Positions 32,543 through 36,034 of a stretch of DNA of 36,034 bases are shown here, one piece after another. The notes beneath the pieces were generated by a model. It searched no databases. It was given only the letters and a program-made list of their open reading frames with translations, and had not been told where the DNA came from. The stretch lies in assembly GCA_024281145.1 (NCBI GenBank), contig JAMXLN010000293.1:1-36034 (forward strand), written 5' to 3'. The translations under genes and the position numbers were made by a program. Position 1 is the first letter of the stretch; the number at the start of each line of letters is the position of its first letter. The DNA is from Hyphomicrobiaceae bacterium. Lineage in GTDB: Bacteria > Pseudomonadota > Alphaproteobacteria > Rhizobiales > Hyphomicrobiaceae.

Positions 32543-33487
32543 TCAGCTCCGCGACGCTAGCGGATGATGCTCAAGGACGAGCTTCTTCAGCCGCTCCTCC
32601 AGAACGTGAGTGTAGATCTGAGTGGTCGAGATGTCTGCATGGCCGAGCAGCTGCTGCACGGAACGCAGGTCTGCGCCGCGGTCCAGCAAATGGCTGGCGA
32701 ACGCATGACGCAGAACGTGCGGAGAGACGCGCTCGGGCTCGATGCCAGCTTCGAGAGCCAGCCCCTTCAGTTCCTGCGCCAAGCGCTGGCGCGTGAGATG
32801 GCCCTGCGCTCCGCGCGAGGCAAACAGCCACTTGCGGGCAATCCTGCCGACGTCCACGTCGCCCTGGCGGACAACGTTGAGATAGCTGTCAAGGGCGGCG
32901 CGGGCCGACGGCGTCAAGGGGACGATGCGTTCGCGCCCGCCCTTGCCCTTGACGGTGAGGATGCGACCATCGTCGGCGAGCACCGAGCGCGGCAGTGTGA
33001 TGAGTTCCGTCACGCGCAGCCCAGTGGCGTAAAGGGTCTCAAGCAGCGCGTAGAGCCGCAGCGCCCGCATGCGATCGCGCCCTTGCGTGGTCTGCGCGCG
33101 CCGCCACGCCGCCGCGATCAGACGATCCACCTCGGCGACGGAGAGCGTCTTGGGGAGCGGCCGTCCTTGTTTGGGGCCCTTAAGGCCCAACGTCGGGTCC
33201 TCGGCGACCAGTCCCTCGCCAACCAGGAACTTGAATAACTGCCGGATAGCGGAGAGCCGACGCGCCCGCGAAGTCGCCGCCAACCCCGCCTCCGACCGGG
33301 CGCGCAGGAAAGCCCTGATCTCGGCCGGCGCGACACGCGCAAGCTCATTGCCGCGCCCCTCAAGGAAACTCAAGAAATCTTCCAGGTCGCGGCGGTAAGC
33401 CTGCAACGTGTTGGAGGCAGCGCCGCGCTCCGCCGCCAGCATCTCCAGAAACTCCTCCAGATGCCGCTGCCGGTTCACAACCGTCAT
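32543..33487 (-). CDS. xerD: Tyrosine recombinase XerD
   Basis: A 314-residue site-specific recombinase. With XerC it resolves chromosome dimers at dif during FtsK-driven segregation. The N-terminal core-binding SAM-like domain (EFLEMLAAERGAASNTLQAY) is followed by the catalytic domain with all active residues in place: R158 (TGLRVTE), K182 (KGKGGRER), H257 and R260 (HVLRHAFASHLL), H283 (LGHADISTTQ) and the nucleophile Y292 (IYTHV). Their spacing equals E. coli XerD (R148, K172, H244, R247, H270, Y279), and the position between accA and aroK is typical of the chromosomal copy. ATG 33487 has AGGGAT upstream. It starts 16 bases after the preceding gene ends, so they are probably co-transcribed. 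Confidence 0.97.
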   Translation of the reverse strand: MTVVNRQRHLEEFLEMLAAERGAASNTLQAYRRDLEDFLSFLEGRGNELARVAPAEIRAFLRARSEAGLAATSRARRLSAIRQLFKFLVGEGLVAEDPTLGLKGPKQGRPLPKTLSVAEVDRLIAAAWRRAQTTQGRDRMRALRLYALLETLYATGLRVTELITLPRSVLADDGRILTVKGKGGRERIVPLTPSARAALDSYLNVVRQGDVDVGRIARKWLFASRGAQGHLTRQRLAQELKGLALEAGIEPERVSPHVLRHAFASHLLDRGADLRSVQQLLGHADISTTQIYTHVLEERLKKLVLEHHPLASRS

Positions 33488-33503
33488 ATCCCCTGCCGTC
33501 CCC

Positions 33504-35309
33504 TCAATTGGCAGCCATCCGCGGCCACACCGCCACCAAGGCCTCGAGCGCCAGCTGACGCGCAGCGGCCTCGAGCCCCACACGCCGCAGCGCCCGCAGG
33601 CTATCGCCGAGCGCCAAAAGGTTGGCACCCTCGGGACCAGCTGGGCCCAGCGCGCGCATGACAAGCAAGATGGCGCGGGCTGCATCTCCGTGCTCGGCCG
33701 CCTGCGCGAGGGCGGCCAGAACGCCGGTTTCGGGCAAATGTCCGCTCGCAGGTTGCGACGCCCGGTTGGCCGCGTCCCACACGCTGATCGGCACGTCTAT
33801 GTCGAGGGCGTCGAGCACTGTGGCGAGCCTCTGCAATGTCTCGCCACCGAGCCGACCGGCCTGCGCTAGGTCCGCTATCGGCGCCAACGACGCCAACCGC
33901 CCGCCCCGGCGCTCGGGATCGGCCACGTCGATCAACGCCAACCAGTGCCTGAGATTGGCGGCTTCGGCCCAGCGGCGCGCCAGCTCGAACCGGCCGGCGA
34001 TGAGCTCGGTTTCGAGCGCCGTCTCGGCAAACCAAAGGGCATCGGGGGTGATCACCAGATCGCCAATCAAGGGCGCCAGCACGCGTGCCATCTGCAGCTG
34101 GGTTCCCCGCTGGCGCGCATCCGCAAGGAGGGCGCGCAGGAAGCGCCCCTTCTGCGTTCCCGCGCGCGCCGCTGCAAGGGCTTGGAAATAGAGCGCGTGC
34201 CGAAGCGCGGGCTCGGTCGTGGTCGCAGCGGGATCGACACCGCCAGCGCTGGTGAGGGATGCGCGCCGGTAAACCTCTGCCATCCGCTCTGGCGGCAGGG
34301 CATTGAGGCCCAGCGCCGCCTCGGCTGCGGCAATCCGCACGCGCGGGCTGAGCTCGCTGTCGGCGGCCAGCGCCGCTATGAGAGCTGGCTCGGCTCGGTC
34401 AAAGACTTGCGCGACATCGACAGGTCCCAACAGCTCCAAGAACCGGTAGTCGAGCAGCAACACGCGCGCCGGCAACGTGAGCTTGGGCTTGGTCCCTTCG
34501 GCAAACCCCGCCAGCACCGCCAGTGGCAACTCCGCCTCAACGCCTTCCTCGCGCGCCAGATCAGCGGCGAGCGCCGCCGCCCGCGCGTCCCCGCCTGCGG
34601 CAGCGCAGTAGCCCGACAGCAGCTGCATCTCGCCCTTGAGCCGGCCTGGCAGCCCGGAACTCGGAGCAGCCAACGCCGCGACCCCGCGGCAGCCAATCTC
34701 GCGCCGGCCGAGCCCGATGTTGCGCCGCGCGCGCAGCATCTCGACGACGGGACCGGACAACCCGGTCTGGCTCAGCACAACCTCCATGTCGGACAGCAGC
34801 CCGGAGCGATAGAGCGCTTCGAGCCGCAATGCCACGAAGTGCTCCACGGTCGGTGAACCTGCCGGCGGCGTGGCCGCAGCGAGCAGGACGCGCCGCCACA
34901 ATTGGTGCACGGCCGGCGACCGCGGCGGCAGGTCGAGGCCCGTCAATAGCTCTTCGACCGCCTTGAGATCGAGCCCGCGCCACAGCTCGAGCGGCAGGCC
35001 CGTGCCATCCGTGGCCATGATCGGCGCCAGCTCACTTCGCTCAACGGAGCCACCGCGCGGCGCCACCCACGGCGCCGTCGGCTGAGCCATGGGCGTCGAT
35101 GCCGATCCCCGCATGAGGACCGATGGCTCGGCCGTTAGAGGCCCAGGGGCACCTTGCGGGGCGGCTGCATCGCTGGCGCGCGGGCGCGGGCCGGCATTGG
35201 CCTTGAAGGGGTTCCAGCTGTCTTGAGCGACCGCGGGCAGGGAGCCCAAACCGGCCACAAGACCCAGCAGGGCCCCGCTCAGCGCGGCGATGTGTCCGGG
35301 GACGCGCAT
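33504..35309 (-). CDS. Exported protein of unknown function between aroK and xerD
   Basis: A 601-residue protein that I cannot place in a named domain family. A Sec signal peptide is clear (MRVPGHIAALSGALLGLVAG, cleavage near AVA-QDS), followed by the WNPFKA stretch and a Pro/Ala-rich linker (residues ~45-90). The rest is mostly alpha-helical and Ala/Leu-rich, with pairs of helices of ~35 residues that look like degenerate TPR/SEL1-type repeats. Three cysteines are seen in the mid-part. I recall similar proteins in this position in Rhizobiales, sometimes labelled 'antifreeze glycopeptide-related', a label that carries no functional evidence. ATG 35309 begins the signal peptide; the frame is open upstream without meaning. 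Confidence 0.82.
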   Translation of the reverse strand: MRVPGHIAALSGALLGLVAGLGSLPAVAQDSWNPFKANAGPRPRASDAAAPQGAPGPLTAEPSVLMRGSASTPMAQPTAPWVAPRGGSVERSELAPIMATDGTGLPLELWRGLDLKAVEELLTGLDLPPRSPAVHQLWRRVLLAAATPPAGSPTVEHFVALRLEALYRSGLLSDMEVVLSQTGLSGPVVEMLRARRNIGLGRREIGCRGVAALAAPSSGLPGRLKGEMQLLSGYCAAAGGDARAAALAADLAREEGVEAELPLAVLAGFAEGTKPKLTLPARVLLLDYRFLELLGPVDVAQVFDRAEPALIAALAADSELSPRVRIAAAEAALGLNALPPERMAEVYRRASLTSAGGVDPAATTTEPALRHALYFQALAAARAGTQKGRFLRALLADARQRGTQLQMARVLAPLIGDLVITPDALWFAETALETELIAGRFELARRWAEAANLRHWLALIDVADPERRGGRLASLAPIADLAQAGRLGGETLQRLATVLDALDIDVPISVWDAANRASQPASGHLPETGVLAALAQAAEHGDAARAILLVMRALGPAGPEGANLLALGDSLRALRRVGLEAAARQLALEALVAVWPRMAAN

Positions 35310-35344
35310 GGGCTTGCCACCGCCAGCCGGGGCGCATGCATCGG

Positions 35345-35488
35345 TCAGCGACGCACCTTGACCCCCGGCACGGGCGTGGCCGTCTCCTTCGGTACGGGCT
35401 CGAAAAATGCCTGCATGGCGTAGAGTGCACCAAAGACAACCGCGCCCACGATCCCCGCTACCACGAGAAATCGGAAGAGGCTTGGCAT
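35345..35488 (-). CDS. Small single-pass membrane protein, conserved next to aroK
   Basis: A 47-residue protein: MPSLFRFLVVAGIVGAVVFG, then ALYAMQAFFEPVPKE and a short basic tail ending KVRR. One membrane segment covers residues ~5-24. Short proteins of this form with an F/V-E-P-x-P-x-E motif after the helix occur upstream of aroK in Rhizobiales, as I remember. The start is ATG 35488, with GGGAG about 12 bases upstream; the frame extends upstream but without the conserved pattern. It is 35 bases before the exported protein gene and divergent from aroK over 190 bases. Function unknown. Confidence 0.7.
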   Translation of the reverse strand: MPSLFRFLVVAGIVGAVVFGALYAMQAFFEPVPKETATPVPGVKVRR

Positions 35489-35678
35489 ATAGCGAAGTTG
35501 CTCCCTGGCCTGTATGGTCCAAACGCAAGGTGACGCCATTATGTCGCACGCTATGGGATCGGGCGCTCATGCCGAAATGCCTCACCCCGATTGCGCAAGA
35601 CCTTGCCGCGGCAAGAAAACTGGCAACCGACGCTTGCGCCGTTGGCGGCGGCTCGGAAAGGGGAGACACGCGCCACAG

Positions 35679-36034
35679 ATGATCCGATTCGGCGCACGAG
35701 GCAAAAGCGAAGGGACACAGGCGGACGCTATCCGATCGATCCGCGCGCACCTTGGCGCGCGCTCGATCGTGCTCGTGGGCATGCCGGGCAGCGGCAAATC
35801 GGCGGTGGGGCGTCGTCTGGCCGTCCGCCTCGATCTGGCCTTCCTTGACGCTGATGAAGAGATTGAGCGTGCGGCGGGCAAACCCATCACCGACATCTTC
35901 AAGGATCACGGCGAGCCCTACTTCCGCGAGGGCGAGCGCAAGGTCATCGCCCGCCTGCTGCGCACGGGCCCGCAGGTATTGGCAACGGGCGGCGGCGCCT
36001 TCATGGTAGCGGAAACCCGCGACTGCATCCGCCA
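35679..36034 (+). CDS. aroK: Shikimate kinase, N-terminal part (cut by window end)
   Basis: The frame runs from ATG 35679 to the last base without a stop, giving 118 residues. It is a P-loop kinase: Walker A GMPGSGKSAVGRRLA (residues ~34-48), DADEEIERAAGKPITDIF, FREGERKVIARLL and the shikimate-site LATGGGAFM. It phosphorylates shikimate at the 3-OH in the chorismate pathway. The ~30-residue N-terminal extension before the P-loop is typical of alphaproteobacterial AroK. An AGGGGAG lies ~13 bases upstream, slightly far for a ribosome site. aroB usually follows but is outside the window. Confidence 0.95.
   Translation, partial: MIRFGARGKSEGTQADAIRSIRAHLGARSIVLVGMPGSGKSAVGRRLAVRLDLAFLDADEEIERAAGKPITDIFKDHGEPYFREGERKVIARLLRTGPQVLATGGGAFMVAETRDCIR

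Noticed and set aside
35310-35909. N-terminal extension of the exported unknown protein by ~200 residues
   Set aside because: It would run antisense through the start of aroK and over the small membrane gene; the signal peptide at 35309 marks the real start.

Overview
The window looks like chromosomal core DNA of a GC-rich alphaproteobacterium, most likely order Hyphomicrobiales (Rhizobiales). The grounds are a tolC - PopZ/DUF2497 - valS arrangement at the left end, an accA - xerD - hypothetical - aroK block at the right end, an endonuclease-type MutL, several L,D-transpeptidase-type proteins, and one full CtrA-type box. Genus assignment is not possible from sequence alone. No rRNA, tRNA, CRISPR array, prophage or intact insertion sequence was seen.

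Layout. 1-4613 (+): 3' part of a TolC-family channel, a PopZ-like polar organiser, and valyl-tRNA synthetase. 4670-5050 (-): a possible small membrane protein. 5203-9674 (+): an SDR oxidoreductase, then a peptide-type ABC substrate-binding protein whose stop overlaps the start of a GMC flavoprotein oxidoreductase. 9750-11612 (-): a permuted-YpsA 'molybdenum carrier' protein and a Rieske oxygenase alpha subunit. 11810-13847 (+): a beta-hydroxyacid dehydrogenase and a luciferase-like flavin oxidoreductase, divergent from the Rieske gene. 13819-17344: a membrane-anchored peptidoglycan-binding-type protein (-) and a YcbB-type L,D-transpeptidase (+), divergent across about 820 bp of non-coding DNA. 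17400-18740 (-): a Tat-exported family 1 substrate-binding protein. 18970-24765 (+): pgi, mutL, a frameshifted tnpB relic and a CPA2/Kef-type antiporter. 24898-26704 (-): a YbaK-type deacylase and an acyl-CoA dehydrogenase. 26829-29900 (-): three consecutive YafK/DpaA-like L,D-transpeptidase-fold genes. 30132-35488 (-): a YcaQ-type DNA glycosylase, accA, xerD, an exported protein of unknown function and a 47-residue membrane protein. 35679 to the end (+): the start of aroK.

The strongest theme is the cell envelope and cell cycle. Four YkuD-type enzymes, one peptidoglycan-binding-type protein and a PopZ homologue lie in one window. The first gene of the YafK-like trio has a perfect TTAA-N7-TTAAC CtrA-type box, next to a GANTC (CcrM) site, about 47 bp upstream of its start. 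This suggests that a paralogous set of wall or outer-membrane-tether enzymes is timed by the alphaproteobacterial cell-cycle circuit. The trio is predicted to sit in three different ways (lipoprotein, membrane anchored, exported) and shares a C-terminal cysteine pair absent from E. coli YafK as I remember it. That is the best candidate here for something under-described. The rest is mainly housekeeping metabolism, translation, DNA repair and accessory oxidoreductases.
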